Shown here piece by piece: positions 1 to 7,474 of a stretch of 45,324 nt of DNA. Source of the stretch: Anaerolineae bacterium (GTDB lineage Bacteria > Chloroflexota > Anaerolineae > B4-G1 > SLSP01). The stretch's first letter is position 1. Every line of letters begins with the position of its first letter. The notes below the pieces were generated by a model. It was not told the origin of the DNA. It ran no database searches and was given only the letters and a program-made list of their open reading frames with translations. The position numbers and the translations under genes were made by a program. The stretch is from contig JALOOJ010000006.1 of the NCBI GenBank assembly GCA_025454475.1, positions 1 through 45,324 of the forward strand. Reading direction: 5' to 3'.

Positions 1-50
1 GAATCGCCTATGATGCATGTGCTGCTTGTCGTGTGCAGACGGAGTGTGTC

Positions 51-716
51 GTGCCCGAACACCTGCGAACCCACGATATCGTGCTGACCGGCAGACGCGT
101 CGCGCTCCGCCCGATGACGGAGGACGACTGGTCAACGCTGCTGCGCTGGAACCAGGATCCTGAGGTGCTCTACTTCTCGGAGGGCGATGATGTCCGGAGC
201 CGCACGCTCGTGGAGATCCAGGCCATCTACCGGGGGGTGTCGCAGCGGGCCCTCTGTTTCGTCGCCGAGTTGACCGGGCTGTTGCGCCGTGGCGAGCCGA
301 TCGGTGAGGGCTGGCTGCAAGAGATGAACTTGCCGCGGCTTCTCGAGCGGTTCCCAGGGGAGGACCTGCGCCGGATCGACTTGATGATCGGTGATAAGGG
401 GCTCTGGGGCAGGGGATTGGGCACCGAGATCATTGGCCTGCTGACGAGCTTCGCCTTCGAGCAGCAGGCCGTCGACCGGATCTTTGGGTGCGATATCGCC
501 GACTACAACCCGCGCAGCCTGCGGGCCTTTGAGAAGAATGGTTACGAGCTGTTCTACTGCATCCCGCAGTCGCCGGGCCACAAGGCGCAGGTGACATATG
601 ACGTGATGCTGACGCGCGAGCGCTACTACTGCATCCCGCAGTCGCCGGGCCACAAGGCGCAGGTGACATATGACGTGATGCTGACGCGCGAGCGCTATCT
701 GCGGCGGGCCAGGTGA
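51..716 (+). CDS. GNAT-family N-acetyltransferase with duplicated C-terminus
   Basis: This resembles RimJ/RimL-type GNAT enzymes, which move an acetyl group from acetyl-CoA to an amine; the substrate cannot be told. The N-terminus opens with a typical beta strand (TGRRVALRPMTEDDW), and the acetyl-CoA loop is visible in LWGRGLGTE, followed by the usual FAFEQQAVDRIF helix and NPRSLRAFEKNGY motif. I place the start at GTG 51 because GGAG at 41-44 is well spaced. The frame is open to the left edge, with another GTG at 33, so a longer protein is possible. The last 24 residues before the tail occur twice in perfect tandem (554-697). The single-copy version would have an ordinary family length, so the extra copy is probably a recent replication slip. 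Confidence 0.85.
   Translation: MPEHLRTHDIVLTGRRVALRPMTEDDWSTLLRWNQDPEVLYFSEGDDVRSRTLVEIQAIYRGVSQRALCFVAELTGLLRRGEPIGEGWLQEMNLPRLLERFPGEDLRRIDLMIGDKGLWGRGLGTEIIGLLTSFAFEQQAVDRIFGCDIADYNPRSLRAFEKNGYELFYCIPQSPGHKAQVTYDVMLTRERYYCIPQSPGHKAQVTYDVMLTRERYLRRAR
554..697 (+). repeat. Perfect 72-bp tandem duplication, two copies
   Basis: Bases 554-625 and 626-697 are identical, and the match ends exactly at both borders. The period is a multiple of three, so the frame is kept and 24 residues (starting YCIPQSPGHKAQ) are repeated at the acetyltransferase C-terminus. Confidence 0.97.
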
Positions 717-726
717 TGAGTGGTTG

Positions 727-764
727 GGGACTGGCGACTGGGTCCGGACCCAGTCGCCAGTCCC
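727..764. repeat. Perfect 38-bp palindrome built of heptad-like repeats
   Basis: The left half GGGACTGGCGACTGGGTCC (727-745) is the exact reverse complement of 746-764, with no loop. The flanks continue a roughly 7-base rhythm (GTTGGGG, ACTGGCG, ACTGGGT, then CAGTCGC, CAGTCCC, GAGTCAC, CAATCAC) up to base 781. It fills the gap between the acetyltransferase and pepF. No T-run follows, so it is not a classic terminator. The pattern recalls the short heptanucleotide repeats known from cyanobacterial genomes. Confidence 0.9.
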
Positions 765-796
765 GAGTCACCAATCACCAGACATAAGGAGTTGCC

Positions 797-2602
797 ATGC
801 CCACAAAGACCGTGCCACAGCGCAGTGAGATCGAGAAGAAGTACACCTGGAATGCCGAGAGCCTGTTTGCCTCGGATGCCGCGTGGGAGGTGGAGCTGAT
901 CTGCCTCATGGATGCGATCGCGACCCTGTCCGCCTTCGAGGGCCGGCTTGCGGAGGGGCCCGACGTGCTCGTCGCCGCGCTGGACGTGATGCGCGGTCTG
1001 ATCGACCGCGTGGGCAAGGTGTACACCTATGCCTCCTTCCACTACGCCGTCGACCTGCGTGACCAGGCGGCCGCGATGGCGGCCGGACAGGCCGAGGATG
1101 TCTTTGGGCGGTTTGCCGCAGCGCAGGCATTCGTCGATCCGGAACTGCTGGCGATCGGTGAGTCGACGCTGCACGCGTGGATGGCGGCGGAGCCGCGACT
1201 CGCGATGCTCGAGCATCATGTCGAGGATCTCTTCCGCCGGCAGGCCCACGTCCGGACGGCCGAGGTGGAGCAGCTAATTGGCATGCTCCAGGATCCCTTC
1301 GCAGGGGTGGGCCAGACCGCGGGTGTGCTGAGGGACGCCGACTTCACGTTCGCGCCCGCCGTCGCTTCGGATGGCACCACCGTCGAGGTGACTCAGGGCT
1401 CGCTGGATGGCATCTACGCGGGCGCTGACCGCGAGGCGCGGCGGACGGCCTACGCCTCGTACAACGGCAAGCACCTGGAGTACAAGAATACGCTCGCAAC
1501 AGCGCTCACAACTTCCATCAAGCAGAACGTCTTCGCGATGCGGGTGCGCCGCCACGGTTCGACGCTGGACATGGCGCTGTACAAGGAAGCTATCCCCACT
1601 GAGGTCTTCCACAATCTGATCGCGACGTTCCGGAAGAACTTGCCGACCTGGCATCGCTATTGGGCCGTGCGGCGCAAGGCCCTGGGGGTAGAGACGCTCC
1701 ATCCCTATGACATCTGGGCACCGCTGACCAGGGAACGTGCCGTCATCCCGTTCGAGCAGGCGATCGACTGGATCTCCGATGGGCTGGCGCCGATGGGGCA
1801 GACCTACGTGGCCACGCTGCGCAGGGGAGCACTCGAGCAGCGCTGGGTCGATGTGTATCCGAACCAGGGTAAGTCCGCCGGCGCCTTCTCCGGCGGCTTC
1901 CAGGGAACTCACCCCTTCATCGTGACCAACTACAACGGCGATATCTTCAGCCTGAGCACGCTCGCGCACGAGCTGGGGCACTCGATGCATTCTTATCTGA
2001 CGTGGGAGACTCAGCCCTTTATCTATGCCGACTATCCGCTATTCCTGGCCGAGGTGGCCTCAAACTTCCACCAGGCGATGGTGCGCGACCATCTACTGCG
2101 CACTCGGACCGACACCGCTTTCCAGATCAGCGTGATCGAGGAGGCGATGGACAATCTGCACCGGTACTTCTTCATCATGCCCACGCTGGCGCGATTCGAG
2201 CTCGAGGTGCACCAGCGCATCGAGCGAGGTCAGGGCCTGAGCGCGGAGGGCATGATCGACCTGATGGCCGACCTCTTTGCTGAGGGCTACGGCGGCGAGA
2301 TGGAGTTCGATCACGACCTGGTGGGCATCACGTGGGCCACTTTCGGTCATCTGTACATCGACTACTACGTCTACCAGTATGCGACCGGCATATCGGGCGC
2401 CAACGCGCTGGCGCAGCGCATCCTGACCGGCGTACCTGGCGCGGTGGACGCATACTTGGGCTTCCTGCGCAGCGGCGGGTCGCGGTACCCGTTGGACACG
2501 CTCAAGGCCGCGGGGGTCGATCTGAGGACACCGGAGGCGGTGGAGGTGACGTTCGGGGTGTTGGCGGGGATGGTGGATCGGCTGGAATCGCTGAATCGAT
2601 GA
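797..2602 (+). CDS. pepF: M3-family oligoendopeptidase F
   Basis: This is a cytoplasmic zinc metallopeptidase of the PepF/M3B family, which trims short peptides. The zinc site is explicit: HELGH at residues 391-395, with the third ligand in FLAEVASNF (Glu419). The length of 601 residues matches the family norm. The start ATG at 797 has AAGGAG about six bases upstream. The N-terminal half is the helical substrate-limiting region and the C-terminal half holds the catalytic core with the late motif HLYIDYYVYQYATG. The stop codon falls inside the left arm of an inverted repeat (2585-2724). Family assignment is firm; peptide preference is unknown. Confidence 0.95.
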   Translation: MPTKTVPQRSEIEKKYTWNAESLFASDAAWEVELICLMDAIATLSAFEGRLAEGPDVLVAALDVMRGLIDRVGKVYTYASFHYAVDLRDQAAAMAAGQAEDVFGRFAAAQAFVDPELLAIGESTLHAWMAAEPRLAMLEHHVEDLFRRQAHVRTAEVEQLIGMLQDPFAGVGQTAGVLRDADFTFAPAVASDGTTVEVTQGSLDGIYAGADREARRTAYASYNGKHLEYKNTLATALTTSIKQNVFAMRVRRHGSTLDMALYKEAIPTEVFHNLIATFRKNLPTWHRYWAVRRKALGVETLHPYDIWAPLTRERAVIPFEQAIDWISDGLAPMGQTYVATLRRGALEQRWVDVYPNQGKSAGAFSGGFQGTHPFIVTNYNGDIFSLSTLAHELGHSMHSYLTWETQPFIYADYPLFLAEVASNFHQAMVRDHLLRTRTDTAFQISVIEEAMDNLHRYFFIMPTLARFELEVHQRIERGQGLSAEGMIDLMADLFAEGYGGEMEFDHDLVGITWATFGHLYIDYYVYQYATGISGANALAQRILTGVPGAVDAYLGFLRSGGSRYPLDTLKAAGVDLRTPEAVEVTFGVLAGMVDRLESLNR

Positions 2603-2724
2603 TTACGCTGAAGGGCACTTGCCAGTGGTCAATGGCGGCCTGTCAGCGCCAGCAGACTGCCCGATGGGAAAACACCTGCCTCAAGAGTCAGCGTAATCAT
2701 CCCCCTCAGCGGAATCAGCGATTC
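2585..2724. repeat. Nested inverted repeat at the pepF 3' end
   Basis: The inner arms ATGATTACGCTGA (2599-2611) and TCAGCGTAATCAT (2688-2700) are perfect 13-bp complements. The outer arms GAATCGCTG (2585-2593) and CAGCGATTC (2716-2724) are perfect 9-bp complements. The interior of about 76 bp shows no reading frame of note. The left arm overlaps the pepF stop codon. A decayed MITE-like element or a long 3'-end hairpin would both fit. Confidence 0.75.
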
Positions 2725-2749
2725 GACCGTCTGCGATTCGGAGGGAGCT

Positions 2750-3910
2750 ATGGTCACCTACACTGATGGCATTCACGCACTGCCGCCGCGCGAGGCGATG
2801 AACCCGGCGGCGCGGCATCTGCGCGACACGTACGCGATCACGCCGGGGATCCCGCTGGTGAAGCGGGAGTTCGGCTACTACTCGCTGGAGGCTTGGGCGG
2901 AGCAGGGCATGCCCCAGGATGCCGATCTGGCGGAGCTGTTCGACTTCGACCCGCCGGGGAGGATCAGCCTTGGGCAGTTGGGGTGGTGCGAGGCAGGGCT
3001 GTGCCCGATCTTTGAGACGAAGGTACTGGAGGATCGCGGCGACTATGAGCTGGTTCAGGACTTCGCCGGGCGCCATGTGCTCTACTTCAAGGGCCGGCGC
3101 GATGGGTTCATGCCCGAGTATGTCGATCATCCGGTCAAGGATATGCGGACGTTCGAGGAGCGGATTCTGTGGCGCATGAACCCCGCGTCGCCTGAGCGGT
3201 ACACCGATCTCGATGACCGGATGGCGTGGGCGAAGGCCCAGGCGGGTATGGGGATGATGATCACGCAGAACCTCGTGGGCGGGTACATGTATCTCCGAAG
3301 CCTTATGGGTCCCGAGGAGCTGCTCTACGCGTTCTACGACAATCCCGCGGTGGTGCATGCGTGTATGCAGGCCTGGCTCGCGCTGGCGGATGCGGTCATC
3401 GCGCGGCATCAGGAGCACATCACCCTCGACGAAGTCTACATCGCTGAGGACATCTGCTACAAAGGGGGAGCGCTGATCTCGCCCCGGATGATGAGGACGT
3501 TCCTCTTCCCATACTACCAGCAACTGCTCGCCAATATAAGGGCGCGGCAGATCGACCGGTCGCGACACCTGTATGTTCAGGTGGACACGGACGGGTTCGC
3601 CGACCCCGTGATCCCGCTCTACCGCGAGGCCATTGGGATGGACGTGATGAGTCCTTTCGAGGTGGCGGCGGGCTGCGATGTCGTCAGGACCGCGCAGCAG
3701 TATCCGGACCTAGCGATCTTCGGCGGGATCGACAAGCGCGTCCTCGCCCAGGGACGCGAAGCGATCGATGCGATGCTGGAGCGCATCATCCCGGTGATGC
3801 GGGTACGTGGCGGCTACATCCCGACCTGCGACCACGGCGTGCCGGCGGAGGTGCCCTACGAGGACTACCTGTACTACCGGCGCCGGGTGGTGGAGCTGGG
3901 GAGCGCGTGA
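2750..3910 (+). CDS. Uroporphyrinogen decarboxylase-fold protein (not HemE), paralogue 1
   Basis: The 386-residue protein belongs to the URO-D/methionine-synthase-like TIM-barrel group, which includes HemE and corrinoid methyltransferases MtaA/CmuA. It lacks the HemE N-terminal arginine motif, so a heme role is unlikely. Family-style segments are visible: VYIAEDICYKGGALISP, HLYVQVDTDGFADP (His273) and GGIDKRVLA, then a late TCDHGVP at 359-365 typical of the divergent sugar-linked branch. It lacks the H-x-C-G zinc motif seen in the other two paralogues of this window. GGAGGGAGCT directly precedes ATG 2750. The substrate is unknown. Confidence 0.85.
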   Translation: MVTYTDGIHALPPREAMNPAARHLRDTYAITPGIPLVKREFGYYSLEAWAEQGMPQDADLAELFDFDPPGRISLGQLGWCEAGLCPIFETKVLEDRGDYELVQDFAGRHVLYFKGRRDGFMPEYVDHPVKDMRTFEERILWRMNPASPERYTDLDDRMAWAKAQAGMGMMITQNLVGGYMYLRSLMGPEELLYAFYDNPAVVHACMQAWLALADAVIARHQEHITLDEVYIAEDICYKGGALISPRMMRTFLFPYYQQLLANIRARQIDRSRHLYVQVDTDGFADPVIPLYREAIGMDVMSPFEVAAGCDVVRTAQQYPDLAIFGGIDKRVLAQGREAIDAMLERIIPVMRVRGGYIPTCDHGVPAEVPYEDYLYYRRRVVELGSA

Positions 3911-4081
3911 TCCAGGCTGGGTCGCCGCTTCTGAGCGCTCTGACCCGGCGAGGTTTCAAGGCGTCCTGCGCCGCAACGAGGCTCCAACACTGTACGGCGG
4001 CTTGTCGCGGGCGAACGCCCGTTCCGGGTGCAGGCAAGACAGCGCCGGTCGGAACCGGTCGCCGCACACGCGGATGCCGAC

Positions 4082-4110
4082 TTGATAAGGTAGCGAACAT
4101 CGTTTATAAT
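4082..4110 (+). promoter_or_regulatory. Sigma-70 type promoter for the aldo/keto reductase gene
   Basis: The -35 TTGATA (4082-4087) and the perfect -10 TATAAT (4105-4110) are separated by 17 bp. Transcription would start near 4117, giving a leader of about 80 nt. The rest of the 3911-4198 gap holds only small hairpins (such as GGGCGAACGCCC) and no convincing gene. Confidence 0.85.
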
Positions 4111-4198
4111 ACGCCCGTTGTCTTTTTGGGGCCACGAAGGCGCCTGGTCGACGACGCATTACCTAACGTTGTCATAACACTTGGAGGGAAAGGGAGCT

Positions 4199-5158
4199 AT
4201 GGAGTACACGCATCTGGGACGCACTGGGCTGTCGGTAAGCCGACTCTGTCTGGGGACGATGAACTTTGGGCGGCAGACTGCCGAGGAAGACAGTCACGCT
4301 ATTATGGATCACGCGCTGGAGCTGGGGATCAACTTCTTTGACACGGCGAACGTCTACGGCGGGCGCGGCTTGACCGAGACGATCATCGGCAATTGGCACG
4401 CCAAAGGTGGGCGCCGCGAGAAGATTGTGTTGGCCACCAAGGTGTACAACCGGATGGGCGATGGCCCGAACGATCGTGGGCTGTCGGCCTACCACATTCG
4501 GCAGGCAGCCGAGGACAGCCTCCGCCGCATGCAGACCGACCACATCGACCTTTACCAGATGCATCACGTCGAGCGCTCGACCCCGTGGGAGGAGATCTGG
4601 CAGGCCATGGAGCAGTTGGTTCGCGAGGGTAAGGTCCTCTACGTGGGCAGCAGCAACTTCGCCGGCTGGCACATCGCCAAGGCGCAGGCTTCGGCCAAGG
4701 CGCGCAACTTCATGGGCCTGGTCGCCGAGCAGAGCCTGTACAACCTGGATGCCCGGATGGTTGAGCTCGAGGTGCTTCCCGCTGCGGCGGACTACGGCCT
4801 GGGCGTGATCCCCTGGAGCCCGCTGGCTGGCGGTCTGCTGGGCGGCGTGCTGAAGAAGGCGACGGAAGGGCGCCGCGCGTCCGAGCGGATGCAGGAGCAG
4901 ATTGAGAAGAAGCGGCCCCAGCTCGAGGCCTATGAGGGGCTCTGCGCTGAACTGGGTGAGGAGCCCGCCGACGTGGCGCTGGCATGGCTGCTGCACAATC
5001 CAGCGGTGACCGCGCCGATCATTGGCCCTCGCACGATGGAACAGCTTGACGGCTCGCTCCGGTCTCTGGAGATCCAGCTATCCGACGAGGTGCTGGCACG
5101 CCTCGACACGATCTTCCCCGGACCTGGTGGCGCTGCGCCTGAGGCTTACGCCTGGTAG
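4199..5158 (+). CDS. Aldo/keto reductase
   Basis: This is an NADPH-dependent oxidoreductase of the AKR superfamily, 319 residues, of the YajO/KCNAB-like type. The catalytic tetrad is visible: Asp48 (FFDTA), Tyr53 (NVYG), Lys81 (ATKVY) and His112 (YQMHH). The C-terminal cofactor region VTAPIIGPRTMEQLD is also typical. I chose ATG 4199 because GGAGGGAAAGGGAG lies just upstream; an in-frame TTG at 4181 sits inside that ribosome site and is less likely. The gene has its own strong promoter and ends at a strong hairpin, so it is monocistronic. The substrate is unknown; an aldose or sugar lactone would suit the neighbourhood. Confidence 0.93.
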   Translation: MEYTHLGRTGLSVSRLCLGTMNFGRQTAEEDSHAIMDHALELGINFFDTANVYGGRGLTETIIGNWHAKGGRREKIVLATKVYNRMGDGPNDRGLSAYHIRQAAEDSLRRMQTDHIDLYQMHHVERSTPWEEIWQAMEQLVREGKVLYVGSSNFAGWHIAKAQASAKARNFMGLVAEQSLYNLDARMVELEVLPAAADYGLGVIPWSPLAGGLLGGVLKKATEGRRASERMQEQIEKKRPQLEAYEGLCAELGEEPADVALAWLLHNPAVTAPIIGPRTMEQLDGSLRSLEIQLSDEVLARLDTIFPGPGGAAPEAYAW

Positions 5159-5177
5159 TAGCGCACCCTGACACGGC

Positions 5178-5212
5178 AAACCGGGCGCGGAGATGCTCTC
5201 CGCGCCCGGTTT
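5178..5212. terminator. Strong bidirectional hairpin terminator
   Basis: AAACCGGGCGCGGAGA (5178-5193) and TCTCCGCGCCCGGTTT (5197-5212) form a perfect 16-bp stem around a 3-nt loop. It lies between two convergent genes. The stem ends in AAA/TTT, so both strands carry a short U-run. Confidence 0.92.
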
Positions 5213-5240
5213 CGTCTGCATAGCGACGCCAGCCTTGCAC

Positions 5241-5888
5241 CTATGCTTTGGCGCTGGCGGTCACGTAGGCCTGACCGTAGAAGTGGCCCATCACGGCCTG
5301 GTAGAGAGTCATCGTGAAGAAGACGCCAATGCCGCAGGCGATACCGCCCACGATTGAGGCGGCGAGTCCTGCCACGAAGTTGCCGACCAGGACGAGCAGG
5401 TAAGCTCCAGGAGCGGCAGCCACCAACCTCCAGACAGCGCCAAAGGCCAGCCCGTCCTTGATCGAGCCGAAGACCGCAGCCCGCGTAAGTGCTGCGGGCA
5501 GCATAATCCCCAAGGCGATCCCGAAGACCAAGCCCACCAACCCGACACAGATGCCACCGATCATCGCGACGGCCTCGGCTACGTCCGGATCGGCGTTGGA
5601 GGTCAGCGCAGCGATGAGGGCGAAGACGATGGATACCAGCCAGATCGGCGCCGTCCAGACCAGGCTCACGACGATGGCTTTGAGCCCCTGGCCCAGGTAT
5701 GCCCCGAAGTCGACCTCTGGGAGAAGCTCTGTGCTGCCCGTCGCGACGCGACGCGCCACCTCCAACCCCCAGCCCATCACGTAGATCTGGCCCACTAAGG
5801 GGATAAGGCCGATAAGGGCGTTGATGAACACCTTCTTGAGCCAATCGGGGTCCTCGAACGCGAATGTGAATGCCTTGCCGAAGTCCAT
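5241..5888 (-). CDS. DUF4013 domain membrane protein
   Basis: The 215-residue protein starts with the signature FEDPDWLKKVFINALIGLIP and continues VGQIYVMGWGLEVARR, the hallmark of DUF4013 proteins common in Chloroflexota, Actinobacteria and archaea. Several hydrophobic spans follow (about residues 70-100, 115-145, 150-185), giving a polytopic inner-membrane protein. The function of the family is not known. A promoter TTGCAT-17-TATAAT lies upstream on the minus strand, and GAAGGAG precedes ATG 5888. It is divergent from the GH4 gene across a gap holding a palindromic element. Confidence 0.85.
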   Translation of the reverse strand: MDFGKAFTFAFEDPDWLKKVFINALIGLIPLVGQIYVMGWGLEVARRVATGSTELLPEVDFGAYLGQGLKAIVVSLVWTAPIWLVSIVFALIAALTSNADPDVAEAVAMIGGICVGLVGLVFGIALGIMLPAALTRAAVFGSIKDGLAFGAVWRLVAAAPGAYLLVLVGNFVAGLAASIVGGIACGIGVFFTMTLYQAVMGHFYGQAYVTASAKA

Positions 5889-5929
5889 GAGTATGCTCCT
5901 TCTGCGCTAACTGGGATCTGACCTGACCC

Positions 5930-5958
5930 ATTATACCGAGGCTCAGAAAAGGATGCAA
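5930..5958 (-). promoter_or_regulatory. Promoter for the DUF4013 gene
   Basis: On the minus strand, -35 TTGCAT (5953-5958) is followed after 17 bp by a perfect -10 TATAAT (5930-5935). The leader is about 35 nt. Confidence 0.8.
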
Positions 5959-5991
5959 TCCAGTGGCGGGTCATCTCTGCCACCCTGCAAG

Positions 5992-6058
5992 CTGAGACCT
6001 TTGAGCTCACCGTCTCAGGATGCAGGCTGCACGAGGGGAGCTCAAAGGTCCTCCGGAC
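5992..6058. repeat. Imperfect palindromic element, copy 1
   Basis: The arms GACCTTTGAGCTC (5996-6008) and GAGCTCAAAGGTC (6038-6050) are perfect complements around a 29-nt centre, followed by CTCCGGA. A second, competing pairing is available: CTGAGAC (5992-5998) with GTCTCAG (6012-6018). The reverse complement of this element matches the copy at 26430-26498 across both arms and the flanking TCCGGAG. It lies between two divergent promoters, so it could be an operator or activator site for both genes. Confidence 0.85.
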
Positions 6059-6064
6059 TTAGGG

Positions 6065-6092
6065 TTGCAGCCAACAGCATTCGGCCTACACT
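6065..6092 (+). promoter_or_regulatory. Probable promoter for the GH4 gene
   Basis: TTGCAG (6065-6070) and TACACT (6087-6092) are separated by 16 bp. The match is moderate, but the position just upstream of the gene and just downstream of the palindromic element is suitable. Confidence 0.55.
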
Positions 6093-6128
6093 CCTGAGCA
6101 TCCCAAGATTGTGCCAAGTGGAGGTGCT

Positions 6129-7457
6129 ATGACCAAAATCGCTTTCATCGGTGCCGGAAGCTTCGGGTTCACGCGCAGCCTCGTGCGGGATATCCTGACC
6201 TTTCCATTGCTTGAGGACGCAACGCTTTCGCTGATGGACGTCGACCCTGAGCGCCTGGAGTTCTCGCGCCGGGCGGTGCAACGAATCGTGGATCAGGGCG
6301 GGTATCCCGCAAAGGTCGAGGCCACGCTTGATCGCGTTGAGGCGCTGACGGGCGCGGACGCCGTGTTGTGCACGATCCTGGCCGGTGGGGTCGATGTCTG
6401 GCAGCACGATATCCTGATCCCGAAGAAGTACGGCATTGACATCAACGTCGGCGATACGCGCGGCGTTTCGGGCATCTTCCGTGCGCTGCGTACGATCCCG
6501 GTGATGCTCGGTATCGTCAAGGACATGGAGCAGGTATGCCCCGGCGCGACGCTTCTCAACTACACCAATCCGATGGCGATGCTGTGCCGGGCGATGCAGC
6601 GCGAGTCCTTCATCCAGCTCACGGGTCTCTGCCACAGCGTGCAGGGCACGGCGATGATGTTGGCGCACTGGATCGGCGCCCCGTATGAGGAGGTGACCTA
6701 TACCTGCGCGGGCATCAACCACATGGCCTGGTACCTCGACTACAGGTGGAATGGCAAGGACGCCTACCCGCTGATCCGCAAGGCTGTGGAGGAGAACGAG
6801 GCGGTCTACAACGAGGAACAGGTCCGCAATGAGATGTTCCTGCACTTTGGGTATTACATCACCGAGTCGAGCGGCCATAACTCGGAGTACAACTGGTGGT
6901 TCCGCAAACGCCCCGACCTGATCGAGAAGTACTGTACGCACGGCACGGGATGGAACCCCGGCATCTACGCCTACATCCTTGACGAGTACCGCAAGCGCGG
7001 CGACTCGTGGCAGAAGGACATCCTTGCGTGGCTCGACGATCCGGACGCGCTGAACCTGGCGCGCGGCCACGAGTATGCAGCCTATATCATCAACGCGCTG
7101 CAGGGCGGCGAGCCGTTCCAGTTCAACGGCAACGTGCCCAACACAGGCCTGATCACGAACCTGCCCGAGGGCGCGTGTGTCGAGGTGCCGGTCTATGCCG
7201 ACAGGGGTGGCTTGCACTCGATTCATGTCGGTGCGCTGCCTGCGTCTGTGGCGCCGCTCAACCAGATCACCGTGGCCTCGGAGGAGATGGCCGTGCAAGC
7301 CGCCCTCACGGGCGACCCGACGCTTGTTTTCCAGTCGATCGCGTATGATCCGCTCACCGCGGCTATGCTGTCGCTGGCGGAGATCAAGCAGATGGTGAAC
7401 GAGATGCTGGCGCAGAACGCTGCTTATTTGCCGCAGTTCGGCAAGCTGGAGGCCTAA
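6129..7457 (+). CDS. GH4 family alpha-galactosidase/alpha-glucosidase-type glycosidase
   Basis: GH4 enzymes are cytoplasmic, NAD- and manganese-dependent glycosidases that work by redox elimination. The Rossmann motif [15 protein letters not shown] is at the start, [11 protein letters not shown] follows near 143-153, and the metal ligands appear as Cys168 in GLCHS and His198 in GINHMAW. The length of 442 residues fits. The sequence is closest in style to alpha-galactosidase (MelA-like) members rather than 6-phospho-glycosidases, but this is not certain. ATG 6129 follows GGAGGT; an in-frame GTG at 6111 is less likely. The LAL regulator begins 17 bases after its stop, suggesting co-transcription. 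Confidence 0.92.
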   Translation: MTKIAFIGAGSFGFTRSLVRDILTFPLLEDATLSLMDVDPERLEFSRRAVQRIVDQGGYPAKVEATLDRVEALTGADAVLCTILAGGVDVWQHDILIPKKYGIDINVGDTRGVSGIFRALRTIPVMLGIVKDMEQVCPGATLLNYTNPMAMLCRAMQRESFIQLTGLCHSVQGTAMMLAHWIGAPYEEVTYTCAGINHMAWYLDYRWNGKDAYPLIRKAVEENEAVYNEEQVRNEMFLHFGYYITESSGHNSEYNWWFRKRPDLIEKYCTHGTGWNPGIYAYILDEYRKRGDSWQKDILAWLDDPDALNLARGHEYAAYIINALQGGEPFQFNGNVPNTGLITNLPEGACVEVPVYADRGGLHSIHVGALPASVAPLNQITVASEEMAVQAALTGDPTLVFQSIAYDPLTAAMLSLAEIKQMVNEMLAQNAAYLPQFGKLEA

Positions 7458-7474
7458 CCAGCCACAGGTGGTGA

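Noticed and set aside
3907-4341. A 144-codon frame between URO-D and aldo/keto reductase genes
   Set aside because: It overlaps the reductase start and its promoter, and its translation is Arg/Gly-rich with no domain.
5992-6058. Reading the palindromic element as an intrinsic terminator
   Set aside because: The stem is interrupted by a 29-nt centre, there is no T-run, and it lies between promoters of divergent genes.
6042-7298. A 418-codon minus-strand frame over the GH4 gene
   Set aside because: Antisense shadow of a glycosidase with all family motifs.
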